From NCBI RefSeq assembly GCF_010550675.1, contig NZ_JAAGOA010000008.1, forward strand, positions 186,001 to 250,000: 64,000 bases of DNA, written 5' to 3'. Shown piece after piece: positions 8,274-15,979 of this stretch. The position numbers and the translations under genes were made by a program. Under the pieces are notes generated by a model. It did not search any database and was not told the DNA's origin. It worked only from the letters and a program-made list of their open reading frames with translations. This DNA comes from Phytoactinopolyspora halotolerans (lineage in GTDB: Bacteria; Actinomycetota; Actinomycetes; Jiangellales; Jiangellaceae). Position 1 is the stretch's first letter, and the number at the start of each line of letters is the position of its first letter.

Positions 8274-8579
8274 TCACCGCGCGTAGCGCCGCTTGGCATC
8301 GATCAACATGGACCCCAACCGCTCGGCCATGTCCCACGACATCACCGCACGCCCGTACACCTGATGACCCACGCGCAAGCCCAACGTGAGCGCGCAATAC
8401 GGACGCTCACCATCCGCCTCCGCCGTCACCGACGCGACATAGCTCGGCCCTGACGGGATGACGATCTCCCCGATGAACGCACAGTGCGGACCAGCGTGCC
8501 CAGGGTCGTAGTCATAGTCACACCAACGCGGGCATTTGCCCTCCACGCCTCGCGAGGCCTGATTGCCCTTGCTTCTCAC
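8274..8579 (-). CDS. Small DUF6907-like element protein
   Basis: 101 residues, GTG start at 8579 overlapping the preceding stop (GTGA). A cysteine pair and histidines near the N-terminus (CPRWCDYDYDPGHAGPHC) are followed by a small beta-rich part and a final helix (ERLGSMLIDAKRRY). This pattern matches the DUF6907-like proteins found beside GntR regulators on actinobacterial plasmids and integrative elements. The function is unknown. The Cys/His cluster could bind a metal. Confidence 0.6.
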   Translation of the reverse strand: MRSKGNQASRGVEGKCPRWCDYDYDPGHAGPHCAFIGEIVIPSGPSYVASVTAEADGERPYCALTLGLRVGHQVYGRAVMSWDMAERLGSMLIDAKRRYAR

Positions 8580-9115
8580 TGCTCGTCACCTCGATCGACG
8601 CCCGACGCCGAATGGGCAGCCTTCGCTTCTCGGCTAAGCTGTTGGGCACGCTGATGGGAGACTCCCAAGATCGTTCCAATGTCGCGAAGCGTGAGCCCTT
8701 GCCGCACCAGAATTCGCACAGTTGAACGCATGTGCTCTGCTGCGGAGCTGCTAGCAGACCTCGCTGCAGCGCGCAACGATCGCGCGCGGTCAAGATGGTC
8801 CATCGCCGCTGTGGAAACGACCGGTCGGATCTCGACAGACAGTTCAGATTCCGGCTTCCCTAGCGCCGCGGCGATGGTCTGCAGCTGTAGCTTGACGGCG
8901 TGATCCAGCCTGCGCGCTTTGGCGCTAGCGACTGGGTCTTCGCATCGGAGCAACCATAGTTTGCCGTCATTGACGGCCGTACAGACATACCGGTCCCGGA
9001 GCACCACCGGATCACCGGCGACTCGCCCATCTGGCAGGCTCCTCGCATCCTCGGGACGACACGGACGCACTCGCACCAGTGCCTCTGGCTCCGGTGCAGA
9101 TAGATTCGCTTTCAC
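8576..9115 (-). CDS. HTH regulator with C-terminal sigma-like helix-turn-helix
   Basis: 179 residues from GTG 9115, chosen because TTGGAGG lies 8 bp upstream. The N-terminal half is unassigned (VRVRPCRPEDARSLPDGRV). The C-terminal part holds an HTH of the sigma region-4 or transposase type (LTLRDIGTILGVSHQRAQQL). It is divergent from the HTH gene at 9297, and both face the two palindromes at 9208-9256. Its translation is coupled to the DUF6907-like gene. The position suggests an element-specific switch protein. Confidence 0.7.
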   Translation of the reverse strand: MKANLSAPEPEALVRVRPCRPEDARSLPDGRVAGDPVVLRDRYVCTAVNDGKLWLLRCEDPVASAKARRLDHAVKLQLQTIAAALGKPESELSVEIRPVVSTAAMDHLDRARSLRAAARSASSSAAEHMRSTVRILVRQGLTLRDIGTILGVSHQRAQQLSREAKAAHSASGVDRGDEQ

Positions 9116-9207
9116 GGCTCGGACCTCCAAGCAGGTTCGGGTCGAGGCCCCGGCCGGCGGTAGCGTCGCCGCGTCGGGGCCGCCTTGTGATGTCCATGGA
9201 CAGACGC

Positions 9208-9256
9208 TGTATTGCTGAACAATACACCCGGATGTATTGTGCGGCAATACATCCGG
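9208..9256. promoter_or_regulatory. Two perfect TGTATTG-N5-CAATACA palindromes in a divergent promoter
   Basis: Site 1: TGTATTG (9208-9214), 5-bp spacer, CAATACA (9220-9226). Site 2 has the same 7-bp core (9233-9239, 9245-9251), with arms extended to 12 bp (9228-9239 and 9245-9256). The centres are 25 bp apart, about two and a half helical turns. A further 12-bp palindrome, TGTCCATGGACA, lies at 9191-9202. They lie between two divergently transcribed HTH genes and are the obvious operators for one or both products. Confidence 0.7.
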
Positions 9257-9296
9257 ACGCGCCCAAGGACGCTTCAACCAGATACGCTCGTGCATT

Positions 9297-9569
9297 GTGG
9301 AGAAGCCGCTGGTCGACCTCGACCGAATAAGGGCAATTGAAGACCCCGCCGACCGCGCTGCGGCCATCGGCGAGATCCTCGTCGAAATGCCACGGGCGGC
9401 CAACGAGCTGCGCCTCATGCGACAGCAAGCGGTCCTAGAACTACGAGAAGCCGGCTGGTCCTACGCCCAAATCGCTTCCAAACTTGGCCTGCATCGCAAC
9501 CGAGTGCAGCAGATCGCTCAAGGCTTCACCAGCAAAGACCGACGGCACGCAACAGACAGCGACCTATGA
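9297..9569 (+). CDS. Small HTH protein divergent from the element regulator
   Basis: 90 residues from GTG 9297 (MEKPLVDLDRIRAIEDPADR). A helical N-terminal part is followed by a sigma region-4-like helix-turn-helix (LREAGWSYAQIASKLGLHRN, RVQQIAQGF). No clear ribosome binding site precedes the start, so a leaderless transcript is possible; an upstream ATG at 9237 lies inside the palindromes and is less likely. This HTH and that of the divergent gene at 9115 share the pattern LG-hydrophobic-S/H-R-QQ, so they may be distant relatives acting at the same operators. Confidence 0.7.
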   Translation: MEKPLVDLDRIRAIEDPADRAAAIGEILVEMPRAANELRLMRQQAVLELREAGWSYAQIASKLGLHRNRVQQIAQGFTSKDRRHATDSDL

Positions 9570-9605
9570 GCAGGCAACCTGCCGAACTCATTTCCAGGAC
9601 GTGAT

Positions 9606-9860
9606 CTAGAGAGCCTTGGCGGACGACACGTAGTCACCGGCATCCACCAGAGCCTGCAATTGCGTGGCGTCGTTCTCCATTGCTTCCAGGGCCTTGGCAG
9701 GCACGATCAGTCGGCCACGGATCCGCACTGCGGGAAACTCCCCATCCGAGATCGCCCTATACAGCGTCATGGGCGACATGCCAAACATCTGCGCCACCTC
9801 CGCGACCGAATACCAACGTCGCCGCTCGTCACCCACCTGGACAGGTAGCATTCTTCTCAC
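9606..9860 (-). CDS. xis: Excisionase-like helix-turn-helix protein
   Basis: 84 residues from GTG 9860; GGAGG lies 6 bp upstream. It has the MerR/excisionase-type winged helix: WYSVAEVAQMFGMSPMTLYR, then AISDGEFPAVRIRGRLIVPA. Such proteins direct excision or act as regulators in tRNA-integrating elements. The GTTACCG repeat pair lies about 150 bp upstream. No integrase gene follows in this window, so the name xis is tentative. Confidence 0.75.
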   Translation of the reverse strand: MRRMLPVQVGDERRRWYSVAEVAQMFGMSPMTLYRAISDGEFPAVRIRGRLIVPAKALEAMENDATQLQALVDAGDYVSSAKAL

Positions 9861-10322
9861 GACTCGCCTCCGTCCCTCCAATACGAGGACATCAGGGTCG
9901 CGGTACGGTCAGGCTCCGGACCCAGGCAGACTTGGCCTGGGCCGGTTGAGAGGAGCAACCGTTCCGTCGACCATGTCACCACGGAAGCACCTACGAGTTC
10001 CGCAACGGTTACCGGCAGAGTTACCGAGCACTCACGATTGCTTCCGAACGAACACGAATTGCTCCTACTGCGTTGGCACGACGGACTTGGACACTTGTAT
10101 CGATGGTCAAATCTTCGCGTCGGACTTGACCTGTACGGATGCATGGACTGTCGTCCCCGGAGTCCATATTCCAACGGGTAACCTATGAGCGCGGGGAGAG
10201 TCTGTCCGACCTGCTCGACGGGCGTGTTCAGCAAGGTTCGCGGCCGCGAACGCCGTACTCACCGACATATGAGCCGGTGGATTCAGGCTTAGTGATCGAG
10301 CACGGCTGGAGGGAAGAGCAAC
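9861..10322. other. Regulatory gap between the excisionase-like gene and the helicase
   Basis: I see no convincing gene in this 460-bp divergent gap. It holds the GTTACCG repeat pair (10005-10030), an inverted repeat ATGGACT (10143-10149) / AGTCCAT (10161-10167) with an 11-bp spacer, and a lone GGTAACC at 10177-10183. Promoters for both flanking genes must lie here. Confidence 0.5.
10005..10030 (-). promoter_or_regulatory. GTTACCG double repeat, putative operator of the excisionase-like gene
   Basis: GTTACCG occurs at 10008-10014 and again at 10020-10026, exactly 12 bp apart, followed by AGCA. This is the same design as 7947-7972, upstream of the other minus-strand operon of the element. The pairs agree in core, phase and orientation, but the spacer bases differ, which argues for protein binding rather than simple duplication. 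Confidence 0.55.
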
Positions 10323-13217
10323 ATGGACGCTGCCGCGCGCCAACTCCTCATCAAGCTGCTCGCGTCTTGGCGGGACTGGCCCGAGAAGCGGACGTGGTAT
10401 CTCGCCGAGCACATCCCGGACGTCATATCGACAGGACCGGAAGCCGGGCGCAACATCGAGGAACGTGTCAACCTCGGAGTTCTTCACAAGCACCTCGATC
10501 CCGAGGAATGGGAGGCGCTCGGACTCCTCCTGGTTCAAACCGACAAGCACGACCAAGGACCGATCGCTGAGTTCCGCGCGAAGGCCAACCGCGACCGCGC
10601 TCAGGTTCTCGCCGAAGAGCGGAAAGCGCGTGCTGCGGAGAACCGACGGCAACGCGACGCCGAACGCGAACGCATCGCGAGGGAACGCGCTGCCGAGAAG
10701 AAGCAGTTGATGGATCGCTTGCATGTCGAGATCGAACAGCGCTTCCTCGGCACGGCCGACTGGCTTCGGCACAACGACCCCGACCACCTCATCACCGAGG
10801 ACGAGTATCAGCGCGTGGTCGTCGATCACATCACCAAATGGTGCCGCACGACCCTGACTATGCCCAACGGCAAAGCATTCGTGCCTGACGCCGAGCAGGC
10901 ACTCGCCATCGCGACCTCAGGGCGGCACGCCCTGGTCGGTGCGCGCGCCGGCAGCGGCAAGACAGCGACCATGGTTGCCCGCTCTGTCTTTCTCATCCGC
11001 GCGTGCGGCGTCGATCCAAGCTCCATCCTCATGCTTGCGTTCAACGCGGCTGCCGCCGATGAAATGCGCCACCGGCTGGAGACGATGCTGCCGCAAGGCG
11101 GGATCCCGCATGTCATGACATTCCATGCGCTGGCTCACCGGATTGTCCACCCGTCCGAGAACCTGCTGTTCGATCAGTCCGAATCGATGCGAGCTCTCAG
11201 CAGGTACGTTCAGGACGTCCGTGACGAACTCATGCGCACGCCAGGCAAGGAAGAGTTGGTCCGCGACGTCATGCTTGCCTATTTCAGGCGCGACTGGAGC
11301 CGGATTCTCGAACGGGGCGACAATCTCTCGGCCGCAGACCAACTCGCGTACCGGCGCCACCTCCAGGACGAGAGCATCAAGGGAGACTTCGTCAAGTCTT
11401 ACGGCGAGAAGGTCATCGCGAACATTCTGTTCAGCAACGGCATCGCCGGTGACGGGCGCGGAGCCGAGTCCTATTACGGCTATGAACACGACGTGCGTTG
11501 GAACGGTCAGAACTACAAGCCCGATTTTTCCATCTACGACCAGAACAAGAAGCGCCGGATCGTCATCGAGTACTTCGGCCTTCAAGGAGACCCCGACTAC
11601 GACCAGCTGAGTCAGGCCAAGCGCGAGTTCTGGGCTGATAGGGACGAGGTGTTCCTGGAGTACTTCGCGAGCGACGTCGCGAAGCCAGACTTCGAGGAGA
11701 GGATGCTGGCCGACCTCCGCGCCGTGGGTGCTCCACTGCACCCGCTCAGCGATGAGGAGTTGTGGCACCGCATTAAGAAGCGCGCTCTCGACCGGTTCAC
11801 CGTCGCCACAACCACGATCATCGGCCGGGCACGGCAGCGCCGTTGGACGGGCAACGACCTTCGTCAGACGTGGTCCAGCCTGGGTATGGACGACCCCGAC
11901 CTCGACCGATTCATCGACCTTGGAGCCCAACTTCTCGATGCCTATGCTGCCAGCCTCGCGGCGGACGCGAAGGAAGACTTTTCCGGACTCATGTGGCGGG
12001 CTGTCGACGAGGTGAGAGCAGGCACCACGTCGTTCGGTCGTGGCGGCCGGGTCGACGGCGAACTGAGCACGCTGGAACACATCGTCGTCGACGAGTTCCA
12101 AGACTTCTCGCTGATGTTCTTCGAGCTCCTCGACGCTATCTTGCAGACAGCCCCCAAGTGTCGCGTCATGGCTGTGGGCGACGACTGGCAAGCCATCAAC
12201 GAGTTCGCCGGCTCCAGCACGGCCTACTTCAGTTCCTTCGAAGCCAAGTTCCAGGACGCGGCCCGACTCGCCCTCACGACCAACAGACGCTCCGCCCCCG
12301 CGATCGTCACGCTCGGCAACACCGTCATGCAGGGACGCGGCGCTCCCGCCCGGGCGGCCCGCACGGAGCCCGGCCACCTGCGCGAATTCACATTAGACAC
12401 GTTCGATCCGTCCCCGATCGAGGCCGCCGCATTCGGTGAACACGACCGCGAAGCCCCAGCGCTCCTCCGGCTGATCCAAGACCATCGCGCCGAAGGTCGC
12501 AATGTCGCCGTGCTCTCCCGCAAGCGGCGCGGAACATGGACCGGCAACCTCAACGAAGATCCACGGACCTTCTCGGAGTTCACCGCCTACGGCGCGTACC
12601 TCCAGAAGATCCTCGACATCGAGGAGCCAGAGGAACTCCGCTTCAGCTCGACTCACGGCTTCAAGGGCCAAGAGGCCGACGCGGTCATCCTCGTCGACGT
12701 CACTCAGCGGAACTATCCGCTGATCCATCCGACCTGGACCCTGTTCCAAGTGTTCGGCGACACCATCCAGACCTTGACCGAGGCCGAACGGAGGCTGTTC
12801 TACGTCGGAGTAAGCCGACCCCACATGCACCTCGACGTAGTCACCACCAATCTCGATCCTTCCGAGTTCTGGACCGAGGCACGAGGGTCAAATGCATTTA
12901 TCCAGGGCGACTGGGAATCGCTGCCCGAGGTGCGGGTGCCGGGCGCCGACGGACACGTCGAGATCCGCGTATACAACTCGTTGGTCGAGGACTTCGACAA
13001 GAGCAAGGAACTTCTCAAGCAAGACCGATTCCGTTTCCGCGGCGGAACCGCCAAGTACTGGTGGCGCCTCGTCCCGGCAGACGCTTGGGACAGTGAAGGG
13101 CTACTCCGGGCACCTTGGGCACAACACCCCGGCGTCCGGATCGAGGCATGGAGAGATAGTCAGCGTGACTTCGAGCATCGTGTTCCCGGTGGCCGACAAG
13201 CTTGGGGCCCGTTTTGA
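10323..13217 (+). CDS. SF1 (UvrD/Rep-like) helicase with inserted PD-(D/E)XK nuclease domain
   Basis: 964 residues. Residues 85-145 form a charged coiled coil. The helicase core has Walker A GARAGSGKT (206-214), Walker B DEFQDF (590-595) and motif III GDDWQAI (619-625), with motif VI near YVGVSRP. Between motifs Ia and II (about 360-440) there is a nuclease-like insert: SYGEKVIANILF, YKPDFSIY (Asp401), IVIEYFGL (Glu416). This is the pattern of helicases that carry a PD-(D/E)XK domain inside subdomain 1B. GGAGG lies 10 bp before the ATG. The gene stands alone near the right end of the mobile element, a common cargo position. An anti-phage or element-maintenance role is inference. Confidence 0.85.
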   Translation: MDAAARQLLIKLLASWRDWPEKRTWYLAEHIPDVISTGPEAGRNIEERVNLGVLHKHLDPEEWEALGLLLVQTDKHDQGPIAEFRAKANRDRAQVLAEERKARAAENRRQRDAERERIARERAAEKKQLMDRLHVEIEQRFLGTADWLRHNDPDHLITEDEYQRVVVDHITKWCRTTLTMPNGKAFVPDAEQALAIATSGRHALVGARAGSGKTATMVARSVFLIRACGVDPSSILMLAFNAAAADEMRHRLETMLPQGGIPHVMTFHALAHRIVHPSENLLFDQSESMRALSRYVQDVRDELMRTPGKEELVRDVMLAYFRRDWSRILERGDNLSAADQLAYRRHLQDESIKGDFVKSYGEKVIANILFSNGIAGDGRGAESYYGYEHDVRWNGQNYKPDFSIYDQNKKRRIVIEYFGLQGDPDYDQLSQAKREFWADRDEVFLEYFASDVAKPDFEERMLADLRAVGAPLHPLSDEELWHRIKKRALDRFTVATTTIIGRARQRRWTGNDLRQTWSSLGMDDPDLDRFIDLGAQLLDAYAASLAADAKEDFSGLMWRAVDEVRAGTTSFGRGGRVDGELSTLEHIVVDEFQDFSLMFFELLDAILQTAPKCRVMAVGDDWQAINEFAGSSTAYFSSFEAKFQDAARLALTTNRRSAPAIVTLGNTVMQGRGAPARAARTEPGHLREFTLDTFDPSPIEAAAFGEHDREAPALLRLIQDHRAEGRNVAVLSRKRRGTWTGNLNEDPRTFSEFTAYGAYLQKILDIEEPEELRFSSTHGFKGQEADAVILVDVTQRNYPLIHPTWTLFQVFGDTIQTLTEAERRLFYVGVSRPHMHLDVVTTNLDPSEFWTEARGSNAFIQGDWESLPEVRVPGADGHVEIRVYNSLVEDFDKSKELLKQDRFRFRGGTAKYWWRLVPADAWDSEGLLRAPWAQHPGVRIEAWRDSQRDFEHRVPGGRQAWGPF

Positions 13218-13683
13218 TCGACCGGCACGCAGACACGCGAGCCGCCGAAGCAAAGGCGAGGATTCGACCCGGCGCCAAACGGGCCAGACACTCACGCGCA
13301 TCGCGGGGGCAACCACCAGGTACCGCGGGCGGCGTCAGAACGCTGTTTCGCCAGTGCTGCAAGCAAGGATGGTCTGGACCACGCACCGACGGCAACTCTG
13401 TTATCATTTCCCGCCGGGGCTCGACCCGGGTCATGCGACACGCTCCCGTGCCCGCGGACGTCATAACATGGATGCTCGGCTGCGCGACCCGCGTACGCAC
13501 GCCTGCTCCCGCCGCGACTGTGATAGGACGCTGAGGCCGTGCGACCGTGATATAGGTCACAATAGCGCGTGGCACCATTCGTGGCACGAAACAGAGTTAA
13601 CAGGTGCGCTCAGCGGGCCGTCTTGTGGCTCGATTGTTCGTAAAGTTGCAGGTAGAGGCCATAGTTGACGTCGACTCATGCCC
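13218..13683. other. Gene-free right end of the element
   Basis: I see no supportable gene. GTGGCAC is repeated at 13569-13575 and 13581-13587, again exactly 12 bp apart, about 100 bp from the attachment site. Such repeats near an att core are typical arm sites for integrase or excisionase binding. Confidence 0.45.
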
Positions 13684-13725
13684 TCCTAAAGCGGGTGTCG
13701 TAGGTTCGAATCCTACCGAGGGCGC
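13684..13725 (+). other. Attachment site: 3' half of tRNA-Arg(CCU)
   Basis: The segment begins at the anticodon loop (CCTAAA, anticodon CCT at 13685-13687). It continues with the 3' anticodon stem, a variable loop, a perfect T-arm (GTAGG TTCGAAT CCTAC, 13700-13716) and the acceptor strand CGAGGGC. The upstream bases cannot form a D-arm or the matching acceptor strand, so this is not a complete tRNA gene. It is what remains at one end after integration into a tRNA-Arg gene. The intact tRNA should be at the other end of the element, outside this window. Confidence 0.8.
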
Positions 13726-13877
13726 AAACCCTATGGGCAACGTCACCCGAGTAGTCAGTCCACGTTGGCCGTAGCCCGGCCTGTGCGCTGCGATCGCTCC
13801 CACTCCCGCTAAGCACCGATGGGTGGCGCCTGGTCGTCTCCAGCTGAACCGATCCGCACCTGGGTAGACAGACGGGC

Positions 13878-14471
13878 GTGGTGGACAAGCTGGTGATCGA
13901 GATGCCGGCCGTGGTCGTGTTCGTCGGCGCGGCGGGTTCCGGCAAGACGACGCTGCGTCAGCGGCTCATCGAGGCAGGCGTGGCCCCCGAACAGATCGTC
14001 AGCCTGGACGAGCTGCGAGCAGAGGCTCGCCGCGACCGAGGACAGCCCGATCGGCCGCTGATGCACTTCAGCGCCGCAGCGGTTCGGCGCGCCACAGAAC
14101 GCGCACGCGGGCTCGTCGCACGCGGTGACGGTTACGTCGCGGACGCCACGCACCTCCGCCGCGTCGACCGACATGAGCATGTACGGCGCGCGCACGAACA
14201 TGGACTGCCGGCCATCTGTCTGCTGCTGCCCAACCTGCCTGTCGAGCTGCTCGCCGAGCGAAACGCCTCCCGGACGCCCGACGACCAGGTCCCCGTCGAG
14301 GCGCTGCGGCGGCATGTGCACCGCCGCTCGCTGATCGATTCAGCCGGGTTGTTCGCGGAGGGATTCGATCAGGTCCACGAGATCGTCGAGCCTCAGCGGG
14401 TAGAGGTCAACGTGCGAATTGCGCGCTCTCCCATCACGGCGACGAAGGGAGCCGCAGATGGACGACGGTGA
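13878..14471 (+). CDS. P-loop kinase-like ATPase
   Basis: 197 residues. Walker A is VGAAGSGKTTL near residue 16, followed by an AxxARG-rich helical region and DATHLRRVDRHEHVRRA. This layout matches small zeta-toxin or polynucleotide-kinase-like P-loop kinases that phosphorylate small molecules or nucleic-acid ends. Three starts are possible (GTG 13878, GTG 13881, ATG 13902). It is the first chromosomal gene past the attachment site. The substrate is unknown. Confidence 0.75.
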   Translation: MVDKLVIEMPAVVVFVGAAGSGKTTLRQRLIEAGVAPEQIVSLDELRAEARRDRGQPDRPLMHFSAAAVRRATERARGLVARGDGYVADATHLRRVDRHEHVRRAHEHGLPAICLLLPNLPVELLAERNASRTPDDQVPVEALRRHVHRRSLIDSAGLFAEGFDQVHEIVEPQRVEVNVRIARSPITATKGAADGRR

Positions 14472-14605
14472 CTCGGCCCGGAGACTGCATAAGCAGACCA
14501 GGTTGGAGGAGTCCCTGTGTTCGTTGTTCTGACGCCTAAGCGGGCGCCGACGGAATCGAATCGGTATCGACTAGGCTCCGAGAGGTAGCCCCGCACGGGG
14601 ACATT

Positions 14606-15877
14606 TTGGCATCCGGAGTGGGAGTGGCAGAGGCAGAGGTTCGGGTACCGGGATCCAAATCGGTCACGGCGAGAGCCCTGTTCCTGAGCGCGTGCGCCGA
14701 GGGAACTTCCTTACTCCGGCATCCGCTCCTATCCGATGACACCGAAGCCTTCGCGGCCGGGTTGGACTCTCTGGGGTACGGGATCGAACAGGAAGTGGCG
14801 GAGTGGCGCGTCGACGGGTCCTCCCTGGGTCCCCGCCTGGACTGGGCAAGGGTCCACTGCCGTGACGCTGGGACGGCCGCCCGGTTCCTGCCCGCGCTCG
14901 CTGCGTGCGGGCGCGGGACGTACGCCTTTGACGCGTCCGACCAGATGCGAGCCCGGCCCGTGCGGCCGGTGGTCCAGGCCTTAGAGGCCCTGGGCGCCAC
15001 GGTGCGCTACGACGGTGCTGAGGGTCACCTGCCCTTCGCCGTCGAGGCGTCGGGGCTGCGTGGCGGCCACATCACCATGGATGCAGGTGACTCCTCCCAG
15101 TTCCTGACCGCCGTACTGATGGCCGCACCGTTAACCGACCAGGGCGTAACGGTCGATGTGTCGCGGATTGTCTCCACGCCCTACGTGGAGATGACGCTTG
15201 CGATGATGCGACGTTTCGGCGGTGAGGCCGAGATCGAGGAGCAGCGGTACCGCGTGCCGAGCGGGTTCTACCAACCGCAGGACTACGAGATCGAACCGGA
15301 TGCCTCCACCAGCAGCTACTTTTTTGCCGCCGCCGCCCTTACCGGGCACACAATCACGGTGCCGGGGCTCGGTTCGTGTTCCCTCCAGGGTGATCTCAAC
15401 TTCGTGGAAGTCCTCGGGCAGATGGGCGCCGAGGTGAATATCGCCCAGGACCGGACTACGGTCACCGGCACCGGCAGCCTCGGCGGCATTGAGGTCAACA
15501 TGCGTGACATCTCCGACACCATGCCGACGCTGGCAGCCATCGCTCCTTTCGCTGACGGCCCGGTACGGATCACGGACGTCTACAACACGCGGCTGAAGGA
15601 ATGCGACCGGCTCGACGCCTGTGTGGAGAATCTTGAACGCCTCGGCGTGGCGGTACGTTCAGGCAGGGACTGGATCGAAATCCTGCCGGGCGTTCCGAAG
15701 GGCGGCGTGATCGCTTGCCGCCGTGACCACCGGATCGCCATGAGTTTCAGCGTCACCGGCCTGCGCTGCGAAGGCGTCGTGCTCGACGACCCGGGCTGTG
15801 TACGCAAAACGTTCCCCTCGTTCCACGAGGCTCTGGAACGGGTCCGAGCCGCCTGGGATGTGACTCCCGGGGATTGA
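14606..15877 (+). CDS. aroA: 3-phosphoshikimate 1-carboxyvinyltransferase (EPSP synthase)
   Basis: 423 residues, TTG start at 14606 with a nearby GGGG element. EPSP synthase condenses shikimate-3-phosphate with phosphoenolpyruvate in aromatic amino acid synthesis. Seen motifs: VPGSKSVTARALFLSACAEG (phosphate and S3P binding), CRDAGTAARFLPALAA (catalytic-loop region), DSSQFLTAVLMAAP, IEPDASTSSYFFAAAA, NTRLKECDR and DHRIAMSFSV near the C-terminus. No other shikimate genes are nearby, and the neighbours are a kinase and an APH-like gene. It may therefore be the sole aroA located apart from the pathway, or a second copy with a special role. Confidence 0.9.
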   Translation: MASGVGVAEAEVRVPGSKSVTARALFLSACAEGTSLLRHPLLSDDTEAFAAGLDSLGYGIEQEVAEWRVDGSSLGPRLDWARVHCRDAGTAARFLPALAACGRGTYAFDASDQMRARPVRPVVQALEALGATVRYDGAEGHLPFAVEASGLRGGHITMDAGDSSQFLTAVLMAAPLTDQGVTVDVSRIVSTPYVEMTLAMMRRFGGEAEIEEQRYRVPSGFYQPQDYEIEPDASTSSYFFAAAALTGHTITVPGLGSCSLQGDLNFVEVLGQMGAEVNIAQDRTTVTGTGSLGGIEVNMRDISDTMPTLAAIAPFADGPVRITDVYNTRLKECDRLDACVENLERLGVAVRSGRDWIEILPGVPKGGVIACRRDHRIAMSFSVTGLRCEGVVLDDPGCVRKTFPSFHEALERVRAAWDVTPGD

Positions 15878-15979
15878 ACGCTCACCCGTCGCCGGCACGC
15901 CGGGACATGCGGCTCGAATCGTCTCACGCCGCATGTCAACGGCGGCAGACTGTCCTGGTCACCGTCATACAGGGCTCCG

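Larger units (their letters stand above)
1..13725. mobile_element. Right part of an integrated conjugative-type element (continues left of the window)
   Basis: The right boundary is a 3' half of tRNA-Arg(CCU) with no 5' half, the usual result of site-specific integration into a tRNA gene. Inside are element-type genes: an M23/lysozyme-like peptidase with neighbouring membrane proteins, a short GntR repressor, a DUF6907-like protein, HTH regulators and an excisionase-like protein, plus cargo (nuclease-helicase, RHH-RAMA protein, transposon remnant). I see no integrase, relaxase, VirB4 or VirD4 gene here. They would have to lie left of base 1, or the element is degraded. The left boundary is not visible. 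Confidence 0.6.

Noticed and set aside
10917-12377. 486-codon minus-strand frame inside the helicase gene
   Set aside because: It is fully antisense to a gene with intact helicase motifs and shows no recognisable domain.
13620-13725. A complete tRNA-Arg gene
   Set aside because: The 3' half is perfect but the upstream sequence cannot form the D-arm or the matching acceptor strand, so only an attachment-site half is present.
13597-13803. Minus-strand open frame with the phrase GFEPTTPALGG
   Set aside because: This is the well-known artefact of translating the antisense of a tRNA 3' half. The DNA here is the tRNA-Arg(CCU) fragment.
14393-14596. tRNA-like phrase (ERAIRTLT on the minus strand) near the kinase 3' end
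   Set aside because: The nucleotide sequence does not fold into a cloverleaf and lies inside the kinase coding region.
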